A stretch of 19,155 bases of DNA from JAGNRR01 sp964612525 (GTDB lineage: Bacteria > Bacteroidota > Bacteroidia > Chitinophagales > Chitinophagaceae). The notes beneath the pieces were generated by a model. It saw nothing but the letters and a program-made list of their open reading frames with translations. It did no database searches and had not been told where the DNA came from. Where the stretch lies: positions 1 to 19,155 of the forward strand of contig CAZTCQ010000054.1 in assembly GCA_964612525.1 (NCBI GenBank), given 5' to 3'. Below, piece after piece: positions 8,392 to 14,729 of the stretch (the stretch's first letter is position 1; the number at the start of each line of letters is the position of its first letter). Position numbers and translations under genes: made by a program.

Positions 8392-9420
8392 TTACTCGTC
8401 CTCAATTTCACCAATGATTTCTTCGGTAATATCTTCCAAGGTGACTAGGCCTACTAAGCGCTTACTGCTGCTTAATACCAAGGCCATGTGATTCTTGCTT
8501 TTCTGGAATTTTTTGAGAATCTGCTGTGCATTATCGCGTTCTTGAACATATAAAATCGGCCGAATTTTATCCTTCCAATTCATGGTTTCATCCTCAGTGT
8601 AGGGTAATAAATCTTTACAATGAATAATGCCTAGTGTTTTGTTCCAATTGCCTTCATAAACTGGCAAACGCGAAAACTGACTAGTCTTAATTTTTTGTAA
8701 GACTTCTTTAAAATTATAATTTGATTTGATTCCTTGCAGCTCGCTTTTTGGGCGCATGACTTGCCTAATTTTTAGTCGATCAAAGCGAGCAATTTGACGA
8801 TACAAATTAACATCGGCCGCAGAAAGTGGTTGAACCTCTTCATCCGGTAAGGCTTTTTGAATTTCAGCCACACTGAGATTCTCGGTGGCTCGCACTTCTT
8901 TTTTGGCCACAAAGCCATTGGTAAGATTAATGAAAAAAACTAGTAATGGATTGGTCAGCCTCAGTAACTGCGGTAATCGGGCTTCCATTTTTGAATAAAA
9001 AAGTAATGGCAGCAAACCGATGGCGAAGAGTAATAAAACAAAAGTTAGCGTTGCGGTCACCCAAGCAGAATCTTGGATAGACTCAAAAAAAATGACGGAG
9101 AGAAACGAAATCACTAAGGCACTCAAAACTTTACCCAGCAAAAAGGTCAAAGAAAGACTATTGGCCGATTGATACAAGCGTCGCAGGGAAGAAAAAGACT
9201 CGGGCGACTCCTGCTCCATATCCTCTAATTGGTCTTTATCTGCCGTCAATAAAAACTTTTCAAGACCGCACAGCATGACAAGAAATAGCAAGCAGAGAAG
9301 CAGTATGACCAGAAGCATAGCGCCTGCCACACTAAACGGAATAGTAAACAATATAGAATGAAATAAATGGTAGCCTAGACTAAAGGGATCTGAATCCAAT
9401 ATGATTAATTTGAAAAGCAA
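8392..9420 (-). CDS. gldE: GldE-like membrane protein (DUF21-like/CNNM region plus CBS pair), short form
   Basis: The 342-residue product has about four hydrophobic segments (near residues 24-50, 95-115, 125-145 and 155-172). A CBS-domain pair follows from about 215, opening with RQVMRPKSELQGI and ending GLVTLEDITEEIIGEIEDE. This is the HlyC/CorC-like layout of gliding protein GldE, and the position after mutY and ssb is the gldE position in Bacteroidetes. GldE works with lipoprotein GldD in gliding and T9SS function. Two oddities: the protein stops right after the second CBS motif, so the usual C-terminal CorC/HlyC domain is missing, and no gldD follows. No ATG start fits: the first in-frame Met is residue 35, an in-frame TGA sits at 9436-9438, and TTG occurs at 9420 or, matching the family's short DxDP N-terminus better, at 9399. 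A generic divalent-cation transporter remains possible. Confidence 0.8.
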   Translation of the reverse strand: MLFKLIILDSDPFSLGYHLFHSILFTIPFSVAGAMLLVILLLCLLFLVMLCGLEKFLLTADKDQLEDMEQESPESFSSLRRLYQSANSLSLTFLLGKVLSALVISFLSVIFFESIQDSAWVTATLTFVLLLFAIGLLPLLFYSKMEARLPQLLRLTNPLLVFFINLTNGFVAKKEVRATENLSVAEIQKALPDEEVQPLSAADVNLYRQIARFDRLKIRQVMRPKSELQGIKSNYNFKEVLQKIKTSQFSRLPVYEGNWNKTLGIIHCKDLLPYTEDETMNWKDKIRPILYVQERDNAQQILKKFQKSKNHMALVLSSSKRLVGLVTLEDITEEIIGEIEDE

Positions 9421-9439
9421 AGATAGGAAAAAGAATCAT

Positions 9440-9838
9440 CTAGTCCTTTTCGTTGGATTCATCGGTTTGGGTCACTCCTGACTCGTTGCTAATTTCTTCT
9501 GCATCACTCCGCTTGTCCAGCATGACTAAATTAGTCGCTACAATTTCCGTGGACTGTCTGCGTTGCTTTTCTTTATCTTCCCAAGATCGAGTGCGCAGGC
9601 GTCCTTCGATATGAACAAGGCTTCCCTTGTGCAAATATTTTGAAGCTAGCTCGGCGAGACCTCTCCAAAGCACGACGGTATGCCACTCCGTTTGCGAGTT
9701 TAATTTCCCATGCTTGTCCTTAAAGGATTCGGTAGTGGCCAAAGGAAAAGTAGCCACAGGAATATTCCCTTCTAAGTATTGAATTTCTGGTGTTTTCCCT
9801 AGGTTGCCGATTAGAAAAACTCGATTGACTCCACGCAT
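9440..9838 (-). CDS. ssb: Single-stranded DNA-binding protein
   Basis: SSB coats single-stranded DNA in replication, repair and recombination. The 132 residues carry a complete OB fold: VNRVFLIGNLGKTPEIQY at the N-terminus, TEWHTVVLWRGLAELASKYL in the middle and GSLVHIEGRLRTRSWED after it. The C-terminal tail (from about 108) is acidic but ends DESNEKD, lacking the DDDIPF-type tip that recruits partner proteins. The start is ATG. The gene lies 52 bp after mutY and 19-40 bp before gldE, the conserved Bacteroidetes order. Because the tip is missing, this may be an accessory paralogue with the main replicative SSB elsewhere; that is inference. A +2 frame across the stop reads LDDSF but does not end there, so I do not treat it as a frameshifted tip. 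Confidence 0.93.
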   Translation of the reverse strand: MRGVNRVFLIGNLGKTPEIQYLEGNIPVATFPLATTESFKDKHGKLNSQTEWHTVVLWRGLAELASKYLHKGSLVHIEGRLRTRSWEDKEKQRRQSTEIVATNLVMLDKRSDAEEISNESGVTQTDESNEKD

Positions 9839-9890
9839 AGTTTTGTAGTTTATTCCTCAAAGGAGGGTAAGTATTTTTTCTTATTAGGAA

Positions 9891-10916
9891 CTAAATATAG
9901 TTAAATTCTTTAAGAAATTCATGGATGCTTCTGGGGAAGGCTTTTGTCTTGAGCTTCTTGAGGTTTATTTTTTCATAGCCCGAAAGGTCTAAATCAATCT
10001 TCGGAAGTTCCTTGAGTATGTAAAAATGAATTTTTAATGACTGGTGGCTAAGCTTCTGCGTCTTTATCGAATCTGCTTTTTTCTTTCCTAACCAATTCGG
10101 TTTAGCCTTACTTTCTACGAGCACTGGTTCATACAAGCTTTGCCAAATTCCTTTTTCTTTTCGCTGACGTAAATAAATCTGACCTCCTTCCTGCAATAAA
10201 ACATAATGAAACGTTCTTTTCTTCAAGGCAATTTTTTTCTTTTTTGGAGGAAATCGTTCGATGGAATTTGTTTGATAGGCAACGCATTTTCTTTGAAACG
10301 GACAATCTTTACATGTTGGACTCATTGGAGTGCAGACGGTAGCTCCAAAATCCATAATGGCTTGATTGTACTCTCTTGCGCTCCTTTTGGCTAAGTGGGC
10401 GTCTGCAATAGATTGGTAGAACTTTTTGTCTTGAGCCGTTACCATGGCCCTATCTATACCTAACCAACGACTGAATACGCGGACCACATTTCCGTCAACC
10501 ACGGCGTAGGGTAAATTATAAGCAAAAGAAGCTATGGCCGAGGCGGTATACTCTCCGATTCCTTTTAACTTAATTATCTCATCATAGGTAGTTGGAAATT
10601 CACCATTGGCATGATCTCGGAGATAACGCGCCGAGAAAAGCATATTTCTGCATCGGTTATAATAACCCAAGCCTTCCCAATCTTTAAACACTTCATCATC
10701 CTTAGCATTGGCTAATTCAGTAATGGTCTTATATTTACGTATATAATTATTATAATATTTAATACCCTGTGCCACACGAGTTTGTTGAAGGATAATTTCA
10801 CTTAACCAAATTTTGTAAGGGTCTTTTTCTCCCTTCCAAGGCATCTCTCTTTGGTTGATCTTCCTGTGCCAAGCCAATAATTTATATTTAAAGTACTGTG
10901 TATTAATGTTTTGCAA
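9891..10916 (-). CDS. mutY: Adenine DNA glycosylase MutY
   Basis: MutY removes adenine mispaired with 8-oxoguanine, preventing G:C to T:A transversions. The 341 residues contain every hallmark: MPWKGEKDPYKIWLSE and ILQQTRV with catalytic Glu40, the helix-hairpin-helix LKGIGEYTASAI, catalytic Asp141 in AVVDGNVVRVFSRW, and a [4Fe-4S] cluster at Cys195, 202, 205 and 211 (C-x6-C-x2-C-x5-C). The C-terminal third (from about 235) is the Nudix-like 8-oxoG recognition domain. The start is TTG: upstream in-frame codons contain no ATG or GTG before a TGA at 10944-10946, and the first internal Met (residue 25) would cut off the N-terminal helix. The gene is divergent from the HU gene across 72 bp and heads the minus-strand array with ssb and gldE. 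Confidence 0.95.
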   Translation of the reverse strand: MQNINTQYFKYKLLAWHRKINQREMPWKGEKDPYKIWLSEIILQQTRVAQGIKYYNNYIRKYKTITELANAKDDEVFKDWEGLGYYNRCRNMLFSARYLRDHANGEFPTTYDEIIKLKGIGEYTASAIASFAYNLPYAVVDGNVVRVFSRWLGIDRAMVTAQDKKFYQSIADAHLAKRSAREYNQAIMDFGATVCTPMSPTCKDCPFQRKCVAYQTNSIERFPPKKKKIALKKRTFHYVLLQEGGQIYLRQRKEKGIWQSLYEPVLVESKAKPNWLGKKKADSIKTQKLSHQSLKIHFYILKELPKIDLDLSGYEKINLKKLKTKAFPRSIHEFLKEFNYI

Positions 10917-10970
10917 GCTATAATTCGTTGTTAATCTATGCGCTCAGTTATAGGTTTCTATTCTTTTGTC

Positions 10971-10978
10971 TATCTTTG
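10971..10978 (+). promoter_or_regulatory. Candidate -7 box for the HU gene
   Basis: TATCTTTG matches the Bacteroidetes TAnnTTTG element and ends 10 bases before the HU ATG. A TTA at 10948-10950, 20 bases upstream, is a near match to the TTG -33 element. Transcription would begin only a few bases before the start codon, giving a very short leader. It lies in the 72-bp divergent gap shared with mutY, for which no matching box is seen. Confidence 0.4.
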
Positions 10979-10988
10979 GCAATGTATT

Positions 10989-11309
10989 ATGAAAAAGGCA
11001 GACTTAATTAATTTGATCTCGGAAAAAACCGGGGTCCCCAAGGTAGATGTTCTCGTCTCTCTTGAAAGTTTCTTTGCAAATGTAAAAGAAACCATGTCGA
11101 AAGGCGAAAATATTTATATCCGAGGCTTCGGTAGTTTTGTTGTGAAACAACGAGCTGCAAAAGTTGGTCGGAACATCAAGAAAAATACTTCGGTATTTAT
11201 TCCAGCACACAAAATTCCTACGTTCAAGCCAGCTAAAGAGTTTGTAGAACAAGTGAAAGAATTGCCAGTGGAAGAGGATGAAACTTCCAAGCTGAGTAAA
11301 GACGCTTAG
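10989..11309 (+). CDS. HU/IHF-family DNA-binding protein
   Basis: This small nucleoid protein bends and compacts DNA as a dimer. I start it at ATG 10989, giving 106 residues, because MKKADLINLISEKTGV is the canonical HU N-terminus; a longer frame opening at 10938 would add 17 unrelated residues. Visible family features are the helical N-terminal half, the IYIRGFGSFVVKQRAAKVGRN beta-saddle, and the DNA-binding arm with the conserved proline in FIPAHKIPTFKPAKEF. A ~15-residue acidic tail (ELPVEEDETSKLSKD) follows. HU and IHF subunits cannot be told apart here. It is the first gene of the plus-strand block, 47 bp ahead of the TPR gene, the usual order in this phylum. Confidence 0.93.
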   Translation: MKKADLINLISEKTGVPKVDVLVSLESFFANVKETMSKGENIYIRGFGSFVVKQRAAKVGRNIKKNTSVFIPAHKIPTFKPAKEFVEQVKELPVEEDETSKLSKDA

Positions 11310-11356
11310 AGAAGGATTGTATAGTAAAGAATATAGAAGAAGATAAAATATTTTTT

Positions 11357-12217
11357 TTGGGTAAACAACAATTCACTCTAATCGGCATAGGACTAGCAGT
11401 TCTAGCCTTGCTTTATTTTTTTGGTATTCGTAATCAAGAAGGTCACGACCATAAGCATGAAGAAACTACAGAAAAAGGAGCCAATAAGAAAGGGGCTTCT
11501 GGACCTATGATGCCGCAAAATGATGTTGAAGCCGCAGAGTTTTCGGATATTTATCAGGCAGCGCTTGGCAAGTTGAGTACTGATGAAATAGCAAAAGAAA
11601 AAGAAATCAGCTCCCAAGCCAATGGTCCTAGTCCTGAACTTTTTAGAGACCAAGCAGAATTTTGGGAGAAAAAAGATTTAAACGTGGCTGCTCATTTTTA
11701 CAAAGAGGGTGCTTTATTGGAAAATACTGAAAAAAGTCTCACCTTTGCGGGGAATTTATTAACGCTACAGATGGCAAACACCCCTGAGGCTGAAATAAAA
11801 GAGTGGCAGGCGAACGCGGCGATTGAATGTTTTACAAAAGCACTCGAAAAAAACCCTGAAAACCTGGACACAAAAATTGCTCTTGCAAGTTGTTATATTG
11901 ACGGCACTGGTGAAATAATGAAAGGAGTAGGTGCTTTAAAAGAAGTAACCGCTGCGGATAGCGACAACCTTCCTGCTAACCTCCTTCTCGGAAAATTATC
12001 AGTACAGTCAGGACAACATGAAAAAGCAATTAAACGTTTGAATGTAGTTCTTTCTCAAGATTCGAAAAATTCGGAAGCCATGTACTTCTTAGCGGAAACG
12101 TATAAGAATATGGGCGACAAGGAAAAAGCCATTGATCTCTTTGAGCAATGCAAAAAGATTGTAAACAACCCTGATTTTTCGGCAGAGATTGATAACTATA
12201 TCAATACGTTTAAATAG
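11357..12217 (+). CDS. Membrane-anchored tetratricopeptide-repeat protein
   Basis: The 286-residue product opens with one transmembrane segment (about residues 6-23, LIGIGLAVLALLYFFGI) and then a charged linker with the His-rich HDHKHEE. About four TPR-like helical pairs fill residues 105-285: around AAIECFTKALEKNPENLDTK, the segment after GVGALKEV, AIKRLNVVLSQDSKNSEAMY and AIDLFEQCKKI. TPRs mediate protein-protein contact, so this is probably an inner-membrane scaffold facing the periplasm; partners are unknown. The start is TTG within a T-run; the first in-frame Met (about residue 51) would remove the membrane anchor, and no ATG or GTG lies between the HU stop and 11357. It lies in the HU-TPR-small basic protein-rng series common in Bacteroidetes, suggesting a nucleoid or RNA-related link that is not demonstrated. 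Confidence 0.83.
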   Translation: MGKQQFTLIGIGLAVLALLYFFGIRNQEGHDHKHEETTEKGANKKGASGPMMPQNDVEAAEFSDIYQAALGKLSTDEIAKEKEISSQANGPSPELFRDQAEFWEKKDLNVAAHFYKEGALLENTEKSLTFAGNLLTLQMANTPEAEIKEWQANAAIECFTKALEKNPENLDTKIALASCYIDGTGEIMKGVGALKEVTAADSDNLPANLLLGKLSVQSGQHEKAIKRLNVVLSQDSKNSEAMYFLAETYKNMGDKEKAIDLFEQCKKIVNNPDFSAEIDNYINTFK

Positions 12218-12252
12218 ATATATATATTTTAAACAAGTAAAAACAAAACATT

Positions 12253-12345
12253 ATGCCTTGCGGAAAAAAACGTAAAAGACACAAGATTGCAACACACAAA
12301 CGTAAAAAGCGTTTGCGCAAAAATCGTCATAAGAAGAAGAAGTAA
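12253..12345 (+). CDS. 30-residue very basic protein, AURKAIP1/COX24 (mS38)-like
   Basis: This ORF begins at ATG 12253 and ends at TAA 12343-12345. It encodes 30 residues starting MPCGKKRKRHKIATHKR, followed by KKRLRKNRHKK and more lysines. Nineteen residues are Lys or Arg. The KRKKRLRKNRHK core resembles the COX24/AURKAIP1 C-terminal motif, which in mitochondria is the small-subunit protein mS38. Very short proteins of this type sit at this locus, just upstream of rng, in many Bacteroidetes. I infer a ribosome-associated RNA-binding role. The frame is supported by its distinctive composition, ATG start, A-rich Bacteroidetes-type leader (AAACAAGTAAAAACAAAACATT) and 35-bp spacing from the TPR gene. 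Whether it is a bona fide ribosomal protein in this phylum is not established here. Confidence 0.82.
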   Translation: MPCGKKRKRHKIATHKRKKRLRKNRHKKKK

Positions 12346-12483
12346 TTCTTTCCATACTTTATTTTATTAACTTTTGTGCTCTCCGCGTTTCAGCGTGGTA
12401 GAACACGGTGTACACCATCATGTATTTACGTGCTAGTGTATTCTGATACTTATGTTTGAGCACATGCAAACAAACACATTCGT
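12346..12483 (+). promoter_or_regulatory. rng leader/promoter region with -7 box and palindrome
   Basis: The 138 bp ahead of rng contain TATGTTTG (12451-12458), matching TAnnTTTG, 25 bases before the ATG; no TTG -33 is seen. They also contain a perfect 10-bp palindrome GGTGTACACC (12407-12416), a CGTG/CACG hairpin (12394-12407) and a longer-range inverted pair TGTGCTC (12375-12381) and GAGCACA (12458-12464). This is more structure and GC than the neighbouring gaps. It could hold an operator, or a structured leader for RNase G autocontrol; function is inferred. Confidence 0.4.
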
Positions 12484-14034
12484 ATGGATAAAGAATTAAT
12501 CATACAATCTGGTAAAGAAGGCATTGAAATTGCCCTTACCGAAAACAAAAAACTTGTTGAACTCCACTACGATAATTCGGGAGGTGAGTTCAACGTAGGA
12601 GACTTATACCTGGGACAAGTGCGCAAAGTAGCCGCTGGCCTCAATGCTGTATTTGTAAACATTGGTCATAAAAAAGATGCTTTTTTGCATTACACTGATT
12701 TAAGCCCAAATTATAAGAGCCTACAAAAATTTACTGATCATGCTCGTAAGTATGAAAATTTTAGCTGGGATAAATTTAAGGCGGAATCTGAAATACAAAA
12801 AGCTGGTAAAATCAATGAGGTAATTTCTACCAAACAGAAAATACTGGTGCAAGTTCTAAAAGAGCCAATCTCTACCAAAGGGCCGCGCATTAGCTGTGAA
12901 GTTTCTTTGCCTGGCCGCTTCTTGGTGTTGGTGCCATTTATTGATCAAGTCAATGTTTCTAAAAAAATTGAGAGTCGCGAAGAGCGCCACCGTTTAAAAA
13001 GTATTATTACTAATATTAAAGAAGCACACTATGGCGTCATTGTGCGCACGGCTTCTAAAGGACGCAGTACGGCGGAGTTGCACCAGGACCTTACAGCTCT
13101 GGCCAATTCTTGGAAAAGCATTCAGCAAAATTTGTATAAAGCGGATGCGCCTAAGAAAATTTTGAGTGAGCAGAACAAAACAACTTCGCTCCTTCGTGAT
13201 TTATTGAACGACGATTTTAATAAAATTGTAACCAATGATGAAACCGTACATTCTCAAACCGTTGAGTATATCCAAAAAATAGCGCCTGGTAAAGAAAGTA
13301 TGGTGACATTACATCAAAACGGGAAGCCGATTTTTGATCATTTTGGGATTAACCATCAGGTAAAATCTAGCTTTGGGAAAACTGTAATGATGGAAGGCGG
13401 CGGCTATCTGGTGATAGAGCATACTGAGGCTCTTCATGTAGTGGACGTAAACAGTGGACATAAATTTTCGGCAGATAATCAAGAGCAAACGGCACTCAAT
13501 ACAAACCTGAGCGCAGTGAAAGAACTTGCGCGTCAATTGCGGTTGCGCGATATTGGTGGTATCATAATTGTTGACTTTATTGATATGCGATCGGCAGAAA
13601 ACCGAAGAGCGGTTTCTAAGGCGATGCAAGATGCCATGAAGAACGACAGAGCAAGACACACTATCCTAGGAATTTCTCGCTTTGGATTGCTTCAAATCAC
13701 AAGACAGCGATTGCGCCCTGCCATAAAAATAGCGACTGGTGAGCAATGCCCTAGCTGCGATGGAACAGGAAAAGCACGCTCAACACATGTACTGGTTGAA
13801 GATTTAGAAAAACATATTAAATATCTGACTCGTCAAAGTAGTGATACAATTGAACTAAAAGTTCATCCGATTGTTTTCAGTCACTTGACTAAAAAAGCAG
13901 GCCTATTCAAAGCCTCTATTTTTCAGAAGTGGAAGAAAGCCTACGGAAAATTTTTATGCGAGAGCGATACTAATTTTGGTTTTCTTGATTATAAGTTTTT
14001 TGTAAAAGAAACTGGTGAGGAAATTAAATTCTAG
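12484..14034 (+). CDS. rng: Ribonuclease G (RNase E/G family)
   Basis: RNase G is a 5'-end-sensing endoribonuclease that matures rRNA and starts mRNA decay. The 516 residues match the catalytic core without the long RNase E tail. The S1 domain begins near residue 38 (GDLYLGQVRKVAAGLNAVFV) with a family-typical insertion, and the 5' sensor region follows. The metal-binding aspartates are Asp321 (HVVDVNSG) and Asp364 (IIIVDFIDM), 43 residues apart as in E. coli RNase E. The zinc-link cysteines are Cys422 and Cys425 in CPSCDGTGK, 58 residues on, again the E. coli spacing. The start is ATG; pnuC begins 3 bp after the stop, so the two are cotranscribed. The upstream TPR and small basic protein genes are probably the same unit, but the structured 138-bp leader may carry its own promoter. 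Confidence 0.95.
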   Translation: MDKELIIQSGKEGIEIALTENKKLVELHYDNSGGEFNVGDLYLGQVRKVAAGLNAVFVNIGHKKDAFLHYTDLSPNYKSLQKFTDHARKYENFSWDKFKAESEIQKAGKINEVISTKQKILVQVLKEPISTKGPRISCEVSLPGRFLVLVPFIDQVNVSKKIESREERHRLKSIITNIKEAHYGVIVRTASKGRSTAELHQDLTALANSWKSIQQNLYKADAPKKILSEQNKTTSLLRDLLNDDFNKIVTNDETVHSQTVEYIQKIAPGKESMVTLHQNGKPIFDHFGINHQVKSSFGKTVMMEGGGYLVIEHTEALHVVDVNSGHKFSADNQEQTALNTNLSAVKELARQLRLRDIGGIIIVDFIDMRSAENRRAVSKAMQDAMKNDRARHTILGISRFGLLQITRQRLRPAIKIATGEQCPSCDGTGKARSTHVLVEDLEKHIKYLTRQSSDTIELKVHPIVFSHLTKKAGLFKASIFQKWKKAYGKFLCESDTNFGFLDYKFFVKETGEEIKF

Positions 14035-14037
14035 CAT

Positions 14038-14652
14038 ATGTTAGAGGACTTACTCCAACAATTTAAAGCAACGCAACCCGAAGAATGGGTTGCGTTTTCT
14101 TTTGCTATTTTGCAAGTAATTTTTGCATATTTCAATCAGCCTATTAATTTCCTGTTTGGAGCGGTTAGCGTTTGCCTTTATACCTTTATATTTTTCGAGT
14201 ACTCCTTACTGGCTGAGAGTATTTTAAATGCCTATTACTTCATAGTAAGTATTTATGGCCTTGTCTTGTGGAATAATAAGCAAGCTGTGGAATCAAGGAT
14301 ACGAAGAGCGAATTCTAAAAACTGGTTGATTACAGCCTTGATTATTAGTTCAAGTTTTATAGCATTTTTGAGCATCTATTATTTTAAGAATGCCGAACTG
14401 GGGACATCTAATTATTTAGATGCCCTTGTTGCTTCATTTGCATTTGGCGGCACGTTCTTATTACTAAAAAGAAATATAGAAACCTGGGTAATATTGAACC
14501 TTTCAAATGTAATAGCCATGCCGCTGCAATGGAGTAAAGGATTGTACCTTACGGCCGTGCTAACATTTATATTGTTTAGTGTGGCAGTTGCCGCATGGTT
14601 TAGGTGGCGCAGAAAATTGTCGTTATCCACTGATAATAAACTCAAACTTTAA
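14038..14652 (+). CDS. pnuC: PnuC-family nicotinamide riboside/vitamin transporter
   Basis: This 204-residue integral membrane protein has about seven hydrophobic segments. It carries the family signature ESILNAYYFIVSIYGLVLW around residues 60-79 and a conserved C-terminal part with ETWVILNLSNVIAMPLQW. PnuC proteins move nicotinamide riboside across the inner membrane by facilitated diffusion, with trapping by phosphorylation inside. Related PnuT-like members carry thiamine, and the substrate here is not decided by anything visible (no kinase gene or riboswitch nearby). The start is ATG, 3 bp after the rng stop, so translation is probably coupled. No terminator hairpin follows it. Confidence 0.87.
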   Translation: MLEDLLQQFKATQPEEWVAFSFAILQVIFAYFNQPINFLFGAVSVCLYTFIFFEYSLLAESILNAYYFIVSIYGLVLWNNKQAVESRIRRANSKNWLITALIISSSFIAFLSIYYFKNAELGTSNYLDALVASFAFGGTFLLLKRNIETWVILNLSNVIAMPLQWSKGLYLTAVLTFILFSVAVAAWFRWRRKLSLSTDNKLKL

Positions 14653-14677
14653 ACTAATATGACACTATTGTTACAAA

Positions 14678-14704
14678 TTGTACTAACAAAAAACTTTAAC
14701 TTTA
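14678..14704 (+). promoter_or_regulatory. Candidate promoter for the propeller protein gene
   Basis: A TTG (14678-14680), 16 bases, then TAACTTTA (14697-14704) approximates the Bacteroidetes TTG...TAnnTTTG promoter; only the last base of the -7 box differs, and the spacing is slightly short. It lies about 25 bases before the ATG at 14730. Confidence 0.42.
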
Positions 14705-14729
14705 CGTTGATAAAACAAACTGTTAAATT

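Noticed and set aside
8222..8491. Plus-strand 89-codon frame covering the gldE-porU gap
   Set aside because: Its second half is antisense to the conserved CBS domain of the gldE-like gene and the rest is low-complexity Ser/Lys/Ile; no start context or promoter.
9437..9439. ATG as a gldE start
   Set aside because: It is 19 bases upstream of the TTG at 9420 and out of frame with the GldE sequence.
9425..9460. Frameshift restoring an SSB acidic tip (LDDSF in another frame)
   Set aside because: The alternative frame continues for several residues past the Phe and does not end in a DDxPF tip, so the resemblance is probably chance.
10938..10988. Upstream ATG giving a 123-residue HU protein
   Set aside because: The extra 17 residues are unlike any HU N-terminus, contain the candidate promoter, and MKKADLINLI at 10989 is the canonical start.
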